From contig CBDFLD010000021.1 of assembly GCA_965249005.1 (NCBI GenBank), forward strand, positions 248,001 through 312,000: a DNA stretch of 64,000 bases, written 5' to 3'. The notes beneath the pieces are model-generated. The model was given only the letters and a program-made list of their open reading frames with translations, made no database searches and had not been told where the DNA came from. A program made the translations under genes and the position numbers. How positions within the stretch are numbered: position 1 is the stretch's first letter; the number at the start of each line of letters is the position of its first letter. This document shows, one piece after another, positions 1-7,852 of the stretch. This DNA is from CBDFLD01 sp965249005 (lineage in GTDB: Bacteria > Acidobacteriota > UBA6911).

Positions 1-502
1 AGCAGAGCAGCAGGGCGATGCGAACGACCTCATCAACGACCGGCAGCGTGAAGAAATAGAAGGATATATCATGGCCGAAAATGGGATCGCTGGTGTTGAA
101 GTCCTCGCGATGGAGCCATTGCAGCACGACCTCCCAGCGCGCAGCCATGCGCATACCCAATACCACCCCGACCAAGAGAGAAATCAGTCCCAGACCGCGT
201 CGAAGCTGTTCCTCCGGCAGAGTATAGGCGGTTATCTGGCCGTTGGGCGTCGGGATTCCAAACTCGATTTGCCCCGGGGCTCCAAATGCCCACATCAAGT
301 TCAGATAGACGAAAACAAAAACGATCAGAATGGTCGCCGTCGCGACGCTCCCCTTTGCGTAGAGAATCGTGGTAAAGATCGTTTCTTTTTCGAGCTCCTG
401 GAACCACAAAAAATCGAAGTAGAGGTCTACCAGAAACGTCAGTCCCCCAAACAACAGGAATACGATAACCGCAATAATCAAGATCGGTGTTTTATTCGCC
501 AC
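1..502 (-). CDS. UPF0182 (COG1615) family membrane protein, 3' end outside window
   Basis: Reading the minus strand from a GTG at 502 gives 167 residues that run off the left edge. The N-terminus is a strong membrane segment (LIIAVIVFLLFGGLTFLV), a second hydrophobic stretch follows around residues 55-70 and a third around 105-120. The string DPIFGHDISFYFFTLP is a hallmark of the UPF0182 family, large (about 900-1000 residue) multi-pass membrane proteins of unknown function, so most of the gene lies outside the window. The GTG start is preferred because the membrane segment begins right after it and AAAGGG lies about 12 bases upstream. Role unknown. Confidence 0.82.
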   Translation of the reverse strand, partial: MANKTPILIIAVIVFLLFGGLTFLVDLYFDFLWFQELEKETIFTTILYAKGSVATATILIVFVFVYLNLMWAFGAPGQIEFGIPTPNGQITAYTLPEEQLRRGLGLISLLVGVVLGMRMAARWEVVLQWLHREDFNTSDPIFGHDISFYFFTLPVVDEVVRIALLLC

Positions 503-763
503 GGCTCAGCACCCTTTCGTCCAGTTGTCAGATTTTCACCAGAATGTCACTGCAACCTCAATAAAGCAAGGAAAGAACAGCCGTCAGCGGTCAGAGCTCA
601 GCTGTCCGCTTCAAGACTCGAAGACGTCAGCGCATCAGAGGCAAGGTCGAGTGGGATCCTTGGCCTATTGGGTTCTCGAAGGAGTAATGTGGGATAGTTG
701 GTGGGCGGAAGCTTGTAACTGAAGGCTTGCTGTCGGAAAGCCGCTGGGTGAGGGTTGAAAGCA

Positions 764-793
764 AAAAAAAGCCGCCTTTTCGGCGGCTTTTTC
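764..793. terminator. Bidirectional rho-independent terminator
   Basis: GCCGCC, a short T-rich loop and GGCGGC form a stem flanked by an A run on the left and a T run on the right, so it can work on both strands. It lies 22 bases past the stop of the minus-strand FecR-domain gene and is most simply its terminator. Confidence 0.8.
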
Positions 794-814
794 GTTAGAC
801 GTGTAGGGTCGGCT

Positions 815-1723
815 TTACCGAGAGTCCCCGCTCTGAGTCGCTTCGTATATTGCGACTCCAGCGCCTGCTCCTCCGGCCACGCCAACCACCAACAAGACAG
901 GGAATCCTCCTGCCGCTCCTGCTCCGGCCGCACCCGCTGTCGCCGCTCCTGCTCCCGCTACAGCCGCGGCACCGGCGTTGCCATCGCAGTCTTTGATTTC
1001 ATAACCCTGAGTGCCGGACGGAATTTGCTGTTCCCCCTCGATCGTGACTGTGTCAGCCGTATTGGACACAATCTCGTAAGTGTTCTCGCCGATTTGTAGG
1101 CACTTTCCCTTGTGCTCATCCGGCTGCCAGGACTTGGAGGTATCGGTCAGGCTCTTTCCGTCAGACGAGATTCCGCCCTGCCCCTTCTGACTCAACACAA
1201 GGAGTGGCGTTTCCGGGGTGACCTCAGCTTGCTCACCAGTATCCTGGTTGGCAACCGCGAAAGTACCCTCGGTCAGAATCATGGCCACCTGGCCGTTGCG
1301 ATTCGTGCCGATCGAACCCACGTGGGGAGCCTCCGACACCGTCTCAAAGATGTACCGACCGGATTGAATCCGTACATTCTGCCCCTTCGCGAAGTTAAAC
1401 CGGAACAATCCCTTTTCCGCCTTGAGAACCAGCTGCGAAGTACTGCCGTCGATCTCCGCCGACGCCTGTGTCATCTCCAATCGGCTACCGTCTTGAAAAC
1501 TGATGATCGCCGGACCCTCGCGTGAAGTGATCCGGTCACCAGGAAAGACCATGGTCCCACTCGGTGCCAACGAGTTTCCTACCTCGACACCCGAGCGCGG
1601 AGCCGTCATGACCCCCAGGGGAACAGCCAGACTCTGCGCAAAGCTAAATGGACCAGTCATCAACACGAGCAACGACGCCAGCAGTCCAGAATTTATCTTC
1701 GTTAACGACCCTCTCTGGGACAT
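815..1723 (-). CDS. Exported FecR-domain protein
   Basis: 302 residues. A signal peptide (hydrophobic residues 12-28, likely cleaved after FAQ) is followed by a FecR-like domain at about residues 60-175 (GDRITSREGPAIISFQDGS, LKAEKGLFRFNFAKG), a middle stretch of about 70 residues with two cysteines, and a Gly/Ala-rich C-terminal hydrophobic segment (about 250-285) that probably anchors it. FecR domains outside iron sensing occur in many envelope proteins of unknown role. There is no adjacent sigma factor or TonB receptor, so ferric-citrate signalling is not supported. AAGGAGA lies upstream of the ATG and a terminator lies just past the stop, so it is probably monocistronic. Confidence 0.8.
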   Translation of the reverse strand: MSQRGSLTKINSGLLASLLVLMTGPFSFAQSLAVPLGVMTAPRSGVEVGNSLAPSGTMVFPGDRITSREGPAIISFQDGSRLEMTQASAEIDGSTSQLVLKAEKGLFRFNFAKGQNVRIQSGRYIFETVSEAPHVGSIGTNRNGQVAMILTEGTFAVANQDTGEQAEVTPETPLLVLSQKGQGGISSDGKSLTDTSKSWQPDEHKGKCLQIGENTYEIVSNTADTVTIEGEQQIPSGTQGYEIKDCDGNAGAAAVAGAGAATAGAAGAGAAGGFPVLLVVGVAGGAGAGVAIYEATQSGDSR

Positions 1724-2064
1724 CCTTGGTCTCCTTCGGATTCGTCTAAGATTTGTCCGGGTTCACCACGTGCGAATCCCGTCCAATGGCTCATCGGCTG
1801 GAAACTTGTGTTTCATCAGCATTCGTTTGGCGATTGATCGCATGGCTGCCAGATAACCACTCCTGCGCCGGGGCACCGATCGTTCGATTGGTAAATATCG
1901 CAACGTTTTGGCGACCGAGAACCGATGAGTATCAGGAGGGCAAGACCCTCCGCTCGGCCGCAAGGCAGTATTCGAGAAGCAGTCTGGTGAACGCTAACTT
2001 ATAAAACCGTTGTAATTAATACCTTTACAAGAACCGGGGCAACCGCTCCGAGGTCCTTGCCCGC
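1724..2064. other. Divergent intergenic region with two hairpins
   Basis: No credible gene. It must hold the promoters of the FecR-domain gene (minus) and the TPR/O-antigen-ligase pair (plus). Two short inverted repeats are visible on the plus strand: 1875-1892 (ACCGATCG / CGATTGGT, one G-T pair) and 1935-1951 (GGAGGG / CCCTCC around CAAGA). An AT-rich TATAAAAC box lies near 1999-2008. I do not recognise a known riboswitch. Confidence 0.4.
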
Positions 2065-3456
2065 ATGCCAGTCGCTCACCGCGAGTCATTCAAGAATTCA
2101 GTCACTCCGTGGCAGACCGTACGGCGCCTGTTCTTTTCATCTATTATTATAACCCTAATCCTGCCAGTTCTGACGGGAAGCTTTCGAGTTTTTCGGGCTG
2201 ACCGTATCTTGATGAACGGAAAAGGATTGCACGATTACGACCGTGCGATTCAGCTGGACCCGTCCAATGCCAACCACTGGTGGAACCGCGGGCGCCTCTA
2301 TCACTACTCCGTCGATGCAGTCGATCTGGCGCGCGCAACACAGGAGTACCGCAAAGCGCTTGCCTTGAATCCCAGGCTTGGCCATGCCTGGGCTGATCTG
2401 GCCCAGTGCTACGAGCAACGGGGCATGATCGAAAAGGCGGAGCAGTCACTGCAGCAAGCCCTCCGAACTCGAACCTATTCCCCGTTGACGCGGTGGCAGG
2501 CGGGCAACTTCTACCTCAGACGCGGCAACCTCGAGGCCATGTACGAGAACTTTCGCGTAGTTTGCGATCGAGACCCCGACAAATTGGGCATCGTGATCCG
2601 GGTTGCTTGGAAGGCCGAGTCCGATCGTAGCCGCATCCTGCAACGACTAGTTCCCGACAGCCTCGAGGCCAACCTTCTGTACCTGGACTTCCTCCTGAGC
2701 GAGGAATCCTTTGAATTGGCCGGACAGGTCTGGCAGCGAACTTTGGCCAACGAGGTCCCGCGTGGCGTCCGTTACGGCTTGACGCAGTCGTTCGCTTATG
2801 TCCAGCGCTTGCTGGACCGGGGGAACGCCGCCCGGGCAGTCCAGGTTTGGGAAGAGACTGCCCGAAAGGCCGGTATGGACATCGATGATCAAGCGAGGCG
2901 CGACGGGCCCGTGAATCTAGTCTGGAACAGTTCCTTCGAACGCGCAGTCGTGCACGGCGGATTCGATTGGCGTTTTCCTGCGGACCCGGCCGACGTCCGT
3001 TTTCAACTGGATGTCTCCCGCCAAACAGAAGGCACAAGATCTCTGCGGATCACGTTCAAGGGAACCAATATCCGGTTCTCGCATCTGCAAAAGACCGTAC
3101 CGTTGCTGGAGCAGGGACGCTACCAACTCCAATACTCACTGCGCACCCAAGATCTGGGCTCGGACGAGCTGCCCTATTTTCAGATCGAATGTTTCCCACG
3201 CTCTTCGGGCGCGCGGCTGTCACGCAAAAAATTTCCCCGATCCTCCGAATGGACGCGCCATACCGAGGAGTTCTCCGTGGAGCAAGGCTGCCAAACGGTT
3301 CGGCTGATCCTTTGTCGAGACCCATCCACACAATTCACAAATGAGCTCAGGGGATCCCTGTGGCTGGACCAGGTCACAATCCACAAGGTCGCTTCACAAA
3401 CCGATTCCATGACAAAAACGAAATACCGGAGACACACCAGCTACGATGCTCCGTGA
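2065..3456 (+). CDS. Membrane-anchored TPR protein, partner of the O-antigen ligase-like gene
   Basis: 463 residues. One N-terminal membrane segment (about residues 22-42, LFFSSIIITLILPVLTG) is followed by tetratricopeptide-like repeats at about 55-150 (DYDRAIQLDPSNANHWWNRG, EYRKALALNPRLGHAWADLA, EKAEQSLQQALRTRTYSP) with further helical repeats to about 270. The C-terminal part, about 290-445, is beta-rich with a pattern like a carbohydrate-binding jelly roll (NLVWNSSFERAV ... LWLDQVTI). It overlaps the next gene by 11 bases, so the two are almost certainly co-translated. The job is probably to assist polysaccharide polymerisation or ligation at the inner membrane; this rests on context only. 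Confidence 0.75.
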   Translation: MPVAHRESFKNSVTPWQTVRRLFFSSIIITLILPVLTGSFRVFRADRILMNGKGLHDYDRAIQLDPSNANHWWNRGRLYHYSVDAVDLARATQEYRKALALNPRLGHAWADLAQCYEQRGMIEKAEQSLQQALRTRTYSPLTRWQAGNFYLRRGNLEAMYENFRVVCDRDPDKLGIVIRVAWKAESDRSRILQRLVPDSLEANLLYLDFLLSEESFELAGQVWQRTLANEVPRGVRYGLTQSFAYVQRLLDRGNAARAVQVWEETARKAGMDIDDQARRDGPVNLVWNSSFERAVVHGGFDWRFPADPADVRFQLDVSRQTEGTRSLRITFKGTNIRFSHLQKTVPLLEQGRYQLQYSLRTQDLGSDELPYFQIECFPRSSGARLSRKKFPRSSEWTRHTEEFSVEQGCQTVRLILCRDPSTQFTNELRGSLWLDQVTIHKVASQTDSMTKTKYRRHTSYDAP

Positions 3457-4786
3457 TATCAGCGTCATTTTTATCATGTACTTTGCTGCTCTGGCCTGGG
3501 GGTCGAACGAGGCCTGGGCCATGGCACTGATCAGCATGACTGCGATCGGGGTCTGGGCGGGAACTGTCCTAACCGACCTCTGGCGCGGCCAGCTCGCGCT
3601 GAAGCGCCCCGGCTTCTACCTTCCGCTCCTTCTGTTCATCGGATATGGGTTGCTTCAATTGTCGCATTCCCCCGTCGGGCGAGGCTCCGATCCAATCAAC
3701 CCCGGGGCGATCAACGAAGCCACACTCTGGATGCCTTTTTCGGTGGAGGCTCATTCGACAGCGAGCTATCTCGCTCTCGTGCTCGGCTACTTCGCTGTGA
3801 TCTACGTCGTTCACCACGGCTTTCGACGCAAGGAACACTTGCAATATCTTGTCATGGCGGTCTTGGCCCTTGGCGTATTCGAGGCTCTCTACGGACTTGT
3901 TCAGTTTATCGGGAACTACCATTACATCTGGGACTTCCGCACCGAAGGCGACTACGCGCGGGGAACCTTCATCAACCGCAATCATTACGCGCTGTTACTC
4001 AACTTCACCATCTGCACGGGGGTCGGTTTCCTCTACTATCGTTCCGCCAGGATCCTCGCCCAACACCGATTCTCATTTCGACAAGCGATAAGCTCTCCAG
4101 GAGTGGGCCAACTGCTCTGGGGACTGCTGTGGATCGCCCTGATGGGGCTGGCACTGCTGTTTTCCCTATCCCGAATGGGAATGGTCGCCATGCTGGCAAG
4201 TATCATCGCCATGGCTACTTTGTCCTACTTCGCAAGACGAGGCAGAAGAACTGCAGCGATCGGTTTCTCACTGCTATTCGTTGTTTGCAGCTTGGCTGTC
4301 TATACGGGAATCGATGTCGTCGTGGCCCGACTCGAGCTTCTCACCCCCGAATACCTCGAGCGAGACCGGCTCCCGATCTGGCGAGACGCATTCCTGCTTT
4401 TTCGGGAAAGCCCGATTTTTGGTCATGGCCTTGGAACCTTCCGATGGACCTATCCGGTGTTTGAAACCTTCCAGCCGGATGTTCCCGCCCGCTACGCACA
4501 CAACGACTACCTTCAGGCTCTGACCGAGGTTGGGATCGTCGGACTAGGCCTCCTGCTGTGGGCGTTCATCTCCTGCGTGAGGGTTGCCACTCAAAACCTC
4601 ATCCGTGGTGGGGATGCTCTTGTCCGTGGCATCGGTCTGGGAACACTTGGCGTTCTCACGGCGACCACGCTGCAGGAGTGGACGGACTTCTCGCTTTACA
4701 TCCCCGGCGTTGCCCTCACTTTTGCCGTCCTGGTCGGTTTGAACCTTCGTGCTTCGGAACTAACCGATCCCCCCGGATCGTGCTAA
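3446..4786 (+). CDS. O-antigen ligase / polymerase family (Wzy_C) integral membrane protein
   Basis: 446 residues with about ten hydrophobic segments. The large periplasmic loop carries the family signature: R-E-S-P-I-F-G-H-G-L-G-T-F near residue 325, then a conserved A-H-N-D-Y-L-Q about 25 residues later, as in WaaL/Wzy-type enzymes that transfer or polymerise lipid-linked glycans at the periplasmic face. A further loop has NRNHYALLLN. The start overlaps the TPR gene. Substrate cannot be read from the sequence, and no glycosyltransferase or flippase genes are adjacent. It could be a ligase, an O-antigen polymerase or an exopolysaccharide polymerase. Confidence 0.82.
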   Translation: MLRDISVIFIMYFAALAWGSNEAWAMALISMTAIGVWAGTVLTDLWRGQLALKRPGFYLPLLLFIGYGLLQLSHSPVGRGSDPINPGAINEATLWMPFSVEAHSTASYLALVLGYFAVIYVVHHGFRRKEHLQYLVMAVLALGVFEALYGLVQFIGNYHYIWDFRTEGDYARGTFINRNHYALLLNFTICTGVGFLYYRSARILAQHRFSFRQAISSPGVGQLLWGLLWIALMGLALLFSLSRMGMVAMLASIIAMATLSYFARRGRRTAAIGFSLLFVVCSLAVYTGIDVVVARLELLTPEYLERDRLPIWRDAFLLFRESPIFGHGLGTFRWTYPVFETFQPDVPARYAHNDYLQALTEVGIVGLGLLLWAFISCVRVATQNLIRGGDALVRGIGLGTLGVLTATTLQEWTDFSLYIPGVALTFAVLVGLNLRASELTDPPGSC

Positions 4787-4847
4787 GGGAGGGAAGAACC
4801 CCTCTGGCAGTCCATCATCACGGAAAACGTGGTATCTTTTCCTTGAG

Positions 4848-5714
4848 ATGAACCATTCGATCCTCAATGCCGCCCGGCGGGCAGCCCTGGCCCTGACCCT
4901 CACCATCGGGACAGGACTCTCTCTCTCCAGTGCACGAGCGGAGCTAAAGCCGAAGACCGTGACAGCGTGGAACCAGTATGTGAGCTGGGCAGATGAAAAG
5001 ACCGATCGGGAGCTTGCAAGTTCGGATCGATTCCTGATCATGGATCACTTGCCCCCCCGGCAAAAAGCGCGTGTCAGGCGCGAGGTCGACGCCGGGGAGG
5101 TCACCGTACGTCGCGCAAGCGGCGTTGTTCCAAACAAGACCAAGTTCAAGCTACCGGATGGTCAGATCCATCATTGGTGGGGGAGTGTACTGATCCCCGA
5201 CGTCTCTCTAGAGCAGGTGATTGCGTTCGTTCAGGACTATGACAACCACGCCGACCGGTTCCTCGAAATCAGCAATTCAAGACTGATCGCGCAGGACGAT
5301 CAGGTGTTCCGCTTTTCCTTTCGCATCAAACGAACCAAATCGGTTGTCACGGTTCACTACAACACCGAACAGACCTGCCATTACCAGTTTCACGGTCCAA
5401 CCCGCGCTTCGAGCCGCAGCGAAGCGACGAAGATTGCCGAGCTCGAACACCCCAACACCTCGCGGGAAAAGGAGCTCACGGATCAGCAAGACCGAGGCTT
5501 TCTCTGGCGTCTGATCAGCTGGTGGCGTTTTGAAGCGACCGACAAGGGGGTCATCGTGGAGTGCGAGTCGGTGACCCTCAGTCGCAAGATTCCATTTTTT
5601 TTCAGAATGGTTCCCGGGTTGAACGCGTATCTGACCTCGGTCGCAAGAGAGTCGTTGGAGAACACGCTCTCTTCGATCCGCGAACACGCCCCGAAGTTTC
5701 AACCGGCAAAGTAG
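4848..5714 (+). CDS. Exported SRPBCC/START-like protein of unknown function
   Basis: 288 residues. The N-terminus is a signal peptide (ALALTLTIGTGLSLSSARA, cleavage near residue 31). The region 95-275 resembles the helix-grip fold of START/SRPBCC proteins: a conserved entry strand (IHHWWGSVLIPDVSLEQVIAFVQDYDNHADRF), alternating strands, then a closing amphipathic helix (SVARESLENTLSSIREHA). Such proteins bind hydrophobic ligands. No catalytic motif is visible. It starts 61 bases after the O-antigen-ligase-like gene on the same strand and may share its transcript. A small GGGTCG / CGACCC hairpin at 5787-5801 lies between this gene and the converging radical SAM gene. Confidence 0.65.
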   Translation: MNHSILNAARRAALALTLTIGTGLSLSSARAELKPKTVTAWNQYVSWADEKTDRELASSDRFLIMDHLPPRQKARVRREVDAGEVTVRRASGVVPNKTKFKLPDGQIHHWWGSVLIPDVSLEQVIAFVQDYDNHADRFLEISNSRLIAQDDQVFRFSFRIKRTKSVVTVHYNTEQTCHYQFHGPTRASSRSEATKIAELEHPNTSREKELTDQQDRGFLWRLISWWRFEATDKGVIVECESVTLSRKIPFFFRMVPGLNAYLTSVARESLENTLSSIREHAPKFQPAK

Positions 5715-5806
5715 GCGACTCGCCCCGCGAGACGCAACGAAGTCGTCATCGATGAGGGCGACGTAGCCGTAAGAGGTAAGCGCAGCGGGTCGAAACGACC
5801 CATTGC

Positions 5807-6823
5807 CTAGTCGATCTGATAGAGTCCCTCGTCGGTCCGGATAGGCCGTGCGGGAACCGATCCTTTGGCTGAGAGATGCTGCGGGTCTCGCCAGAAATCA
5901 AAGGTCGAGACTTGATGAACGCAGGCTATGGTGCAGTACGGAGCACATGCTTTTTCGCTATCGTACTCGCGGCGCAAATCTGCTGTGGTGTATTTTTCCA
6001 GGGGAATCGCGGGCGCGCCCCGCTGCTGCGAGCAATAGTGAACCAATCCGTCTTCACAAATATAGAGGTATCGCGCACCGGCCCGGCAGCGCCAGGTGTT
6101 GGGCTTGCCGTTGGACAGATTCTCTTGAAAATAATTGACGCGAGTGTAACCCCTCTTGCCGAGGTCCTTCATGCTGAGATAGACCTCACGCTCCACGCCG
6201 GTCAAGGGTTTCAGATTTCCCAGACCGTCGTGGATGATCCCGAGCGAGCTGGAGAAGCCAAGCTCCACCGCCCTTTTGCCGACGGTGAGGGCATCTTTCG
6301 GTGTCTGGATACCCCCTCCGATCACCGAGTTGATATTGACTTTGAACTCCGCGAATTCCGATAGCCATGCCAGCTTCTTGTCCAGAACCTTCAAGCTCTT
6401 CTTCGACACATCGTCGGGCTGTACGTTGTCGATGCTGAGCTGCATGTATTCCAGGCCCGCCTGGTTCAATCGCTCGATCTTTTTCTTTGTGAGAAGGTAG
6501 CCGTTGGTAATCAGGGCGGCCAACATGCCGTGGGATCGAATCCGCGCGATGATTTGCTCGATCTCCGGGTGCATCAGCGGTTCTCCCCCGCTGATGATCA
6601 TGCCCGTCGTTCCGAGGTCAGCGAGCCTGTCGATTCGCTGGAACATCGCTTCGATCGCAACCGGCTCCGAGACGTCATCATACTCGTTGCAGTAGGTGCA
6701 GGCGAGATTGCATCGCCGCATCGGAATGATGTGGGCCAAGATGGGGTGATCGGTGGACAGCAGCCCTTTGGCAACAAACTTAAATTCGCGACAGAAAGAC
6801 TTCAGGCGGCTTGTGGCTTTCAT
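5807..6823 (-). CDS. Radical SAM enzyme with C-terminal cysteine cluster (SPASM-like)
   Basis: 338 residues. The radical SAM cluster motif is CNLACTYC (C-x3-C-x2-C) near residues 39-46, preceded by ILAHIIPMRR. The SAM-binding GGEP follows near residue 100 (GMIISGGEPLMHPE). The C-terminus has a second cysteine group (W-R-C-R, Y-I-C, Y-C-S, A-C-A-P-Y-C, I-A-C) that could bind an auxiliary Fe-S cluster, as in SPASM/twitch enzymes that modify peptides or build cofactors. No precursor peptide gene is recognisable next to it. The ORF is complete; GGAAAGGA lies about 6 bases before the ATG. Substrate unknown. Confidence 0.85.
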   Translation of the reverse strand: MKATSRLKSFCREFKFVAKGLLSTDHPILAHIIPMRRCNLACTYCNEYDDVSEPVAIEAMFQRIDRLADLGTTGMIISGGEPLMHPEIEQIIARIRSHGMLAALITNGYLLTKKKIERLNQAGLEYMQLSIDNVQPDDVSKKSLKVLDKKLAWLSEFAEFKVNINSVIGGGIQTPKDALTVGKRAVELGFSSSLGIIHDGLGNLKPLTGVEREVYLSMKDLGKRGYTRVNYFQENLSNGKPNTWRCRAGARYLYICEDGLVHYCSQQRGAPAIPLEKYTTADLRREYDSEKACAPYCTIACVHQVSTFDFWRDPQHLSAKGSVPARPIRTDEGLYQID

Positions 6824-6883
6824 GTAGTCCTTTCCATCCTAAATTCACGCGAGCTATCAAGCAAAACCACAGTTAAGCCCGGT

Positions 6884-6911
6884 ATGATAGCACAAGAACT
6901 AGCAATGTCGA
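6884..6911 (-). promoter_or_regulatory. Candidate sigma70-type promoter for the radical SAM gene
   Basis: On the minus strand TCGACA (-35, 6911-6906) and TATCAT (-10, 6889-6884) are separated by 16 bases, about 60 bases upstream of the start codon. Five of six positions match in each box. Prediction by eye only. Confidence 0.35.
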
Positions 6912-7095
6912 GCCAACAATTCATTTTTTTGATTTCCCCTAACTCACTCTGAATGTTTGACATCATAAACTGTGCCTGCATTCTGGCAGAGAAGAAACGG
7001 TCAGACAGGCACGATTATCTCGTGCCTTCTCCTCGTCAGGATTTGGTTGTTTTGGTAAAGTTACCGAGACTATTTTCGATCGAGGAGGGCCTGCT

Positions 7096-7800
7096 GTGAA
7101 CAAGATTGTTACAAAACTCGTATTGGGCGCGTTCGTACTCGCCATCTCCCCACACGTGGCAAGTGCCCAATCGAAACGCGAAATCGGCGACCGCGTGGCA
7201 AAATCGGCTCTTGTTCTGAGAGAAATCATGGATATTCCGGAAGGGATTCAGCCGGGTCTCCTGAACAAGAGCGCGTGTGTCGCCATTATCCCGTCCCTGA
7301 AGCAGGGTGGCTTCATTTTCGGCGCCAAGTATGGCAGAGGTGTCATTTCATGCAGGAAAGCTGGAGATGGGGCCTGGAGTCCCCCGGGGATGATCATGGT
7401 GACCGGTGGGAGCTTCGGACTGCAAATCGGCGGTGAGGCCGTGGATCTGGTTTTGCTGGTCATGAATCTCGGCGGACTCGAAAGCCTACTCGACAGCAAG
7501 TTCACCCTTGGTGCCGATGCCTCCGTGGCAGCAGGCCCCGTGGGGAGAACGGCTACCGCCGAGACGGACGCGTGGATGTCGGCAAAAATTCTTGCTTACT
7601 CGAGAAGCCGAGGCGCCTTCGCTGGTTTGACTCTGAAGGGCGGCGTGCTTCGCCCGGACAATGACGCCAACTACGTGCTGTACGACAAGGAAGTGCAGCC
7701 GAGAAGGCTGCTGCTCGAAGAAAGAGATGTTCCGATCTCTCGCGACGTCCAACTCCTCCTGGACGAACTAAACGAGCACAGCCCCAAGAAGAGTCCCTAG
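7096..7800 (+). CDS. SYLF (Ysc84) domain exported lipid-binding protein
   Basis: 234 residues. Signal peptide at residues 1-25 (LVLGAFVLAISPHVASAQ). The remainder matches the SYLF/Ysc84 domain: ACVAIIPSLKQGGFIFGAKYGRGVISCR, then W-S-P-P-G-M-I-M-V-T-G-G-S-F-G-L-Q-I-G, a D-x-V-L-L-V-M-N motif, and AYSRSRGAFAGLTLKGGVL. In eukaryotes SYLF binds phosphoinositides; bacterial members are exported and poorly understood. GTG start chosen because GAGGAGGG sits 7 bases upstream and the signal peptide begins there. A perfect hairpin and a group II intron follow immediately. Confidence 0.88.
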   Translation: MNKIVTKLVLGAFVLAISPHVASAQSKREIGDRVAKSALVLREIMDIPEGIQPGLLNKSACVAIIPSLKQGGFIFGAKYGRGVISCRKAGDGAWSPPGMIMVTGGSFGLQIGGEAVDLVLLVMNLGGLESLLDSKFTLGADASVAAGPVGRTATAETDAWMSAKILAYSRSRGAFAGLTLKGGVLRPDNDANYVLYDKEVQPRRLLLEERDVPISRDVQLLLDELNEHSPKKSP

Positions 7801-7852
7801 CGTAGGCCGCTCACCGACAGATCATCGAGTCGCTCAAGGCGTGAGCGACCTA

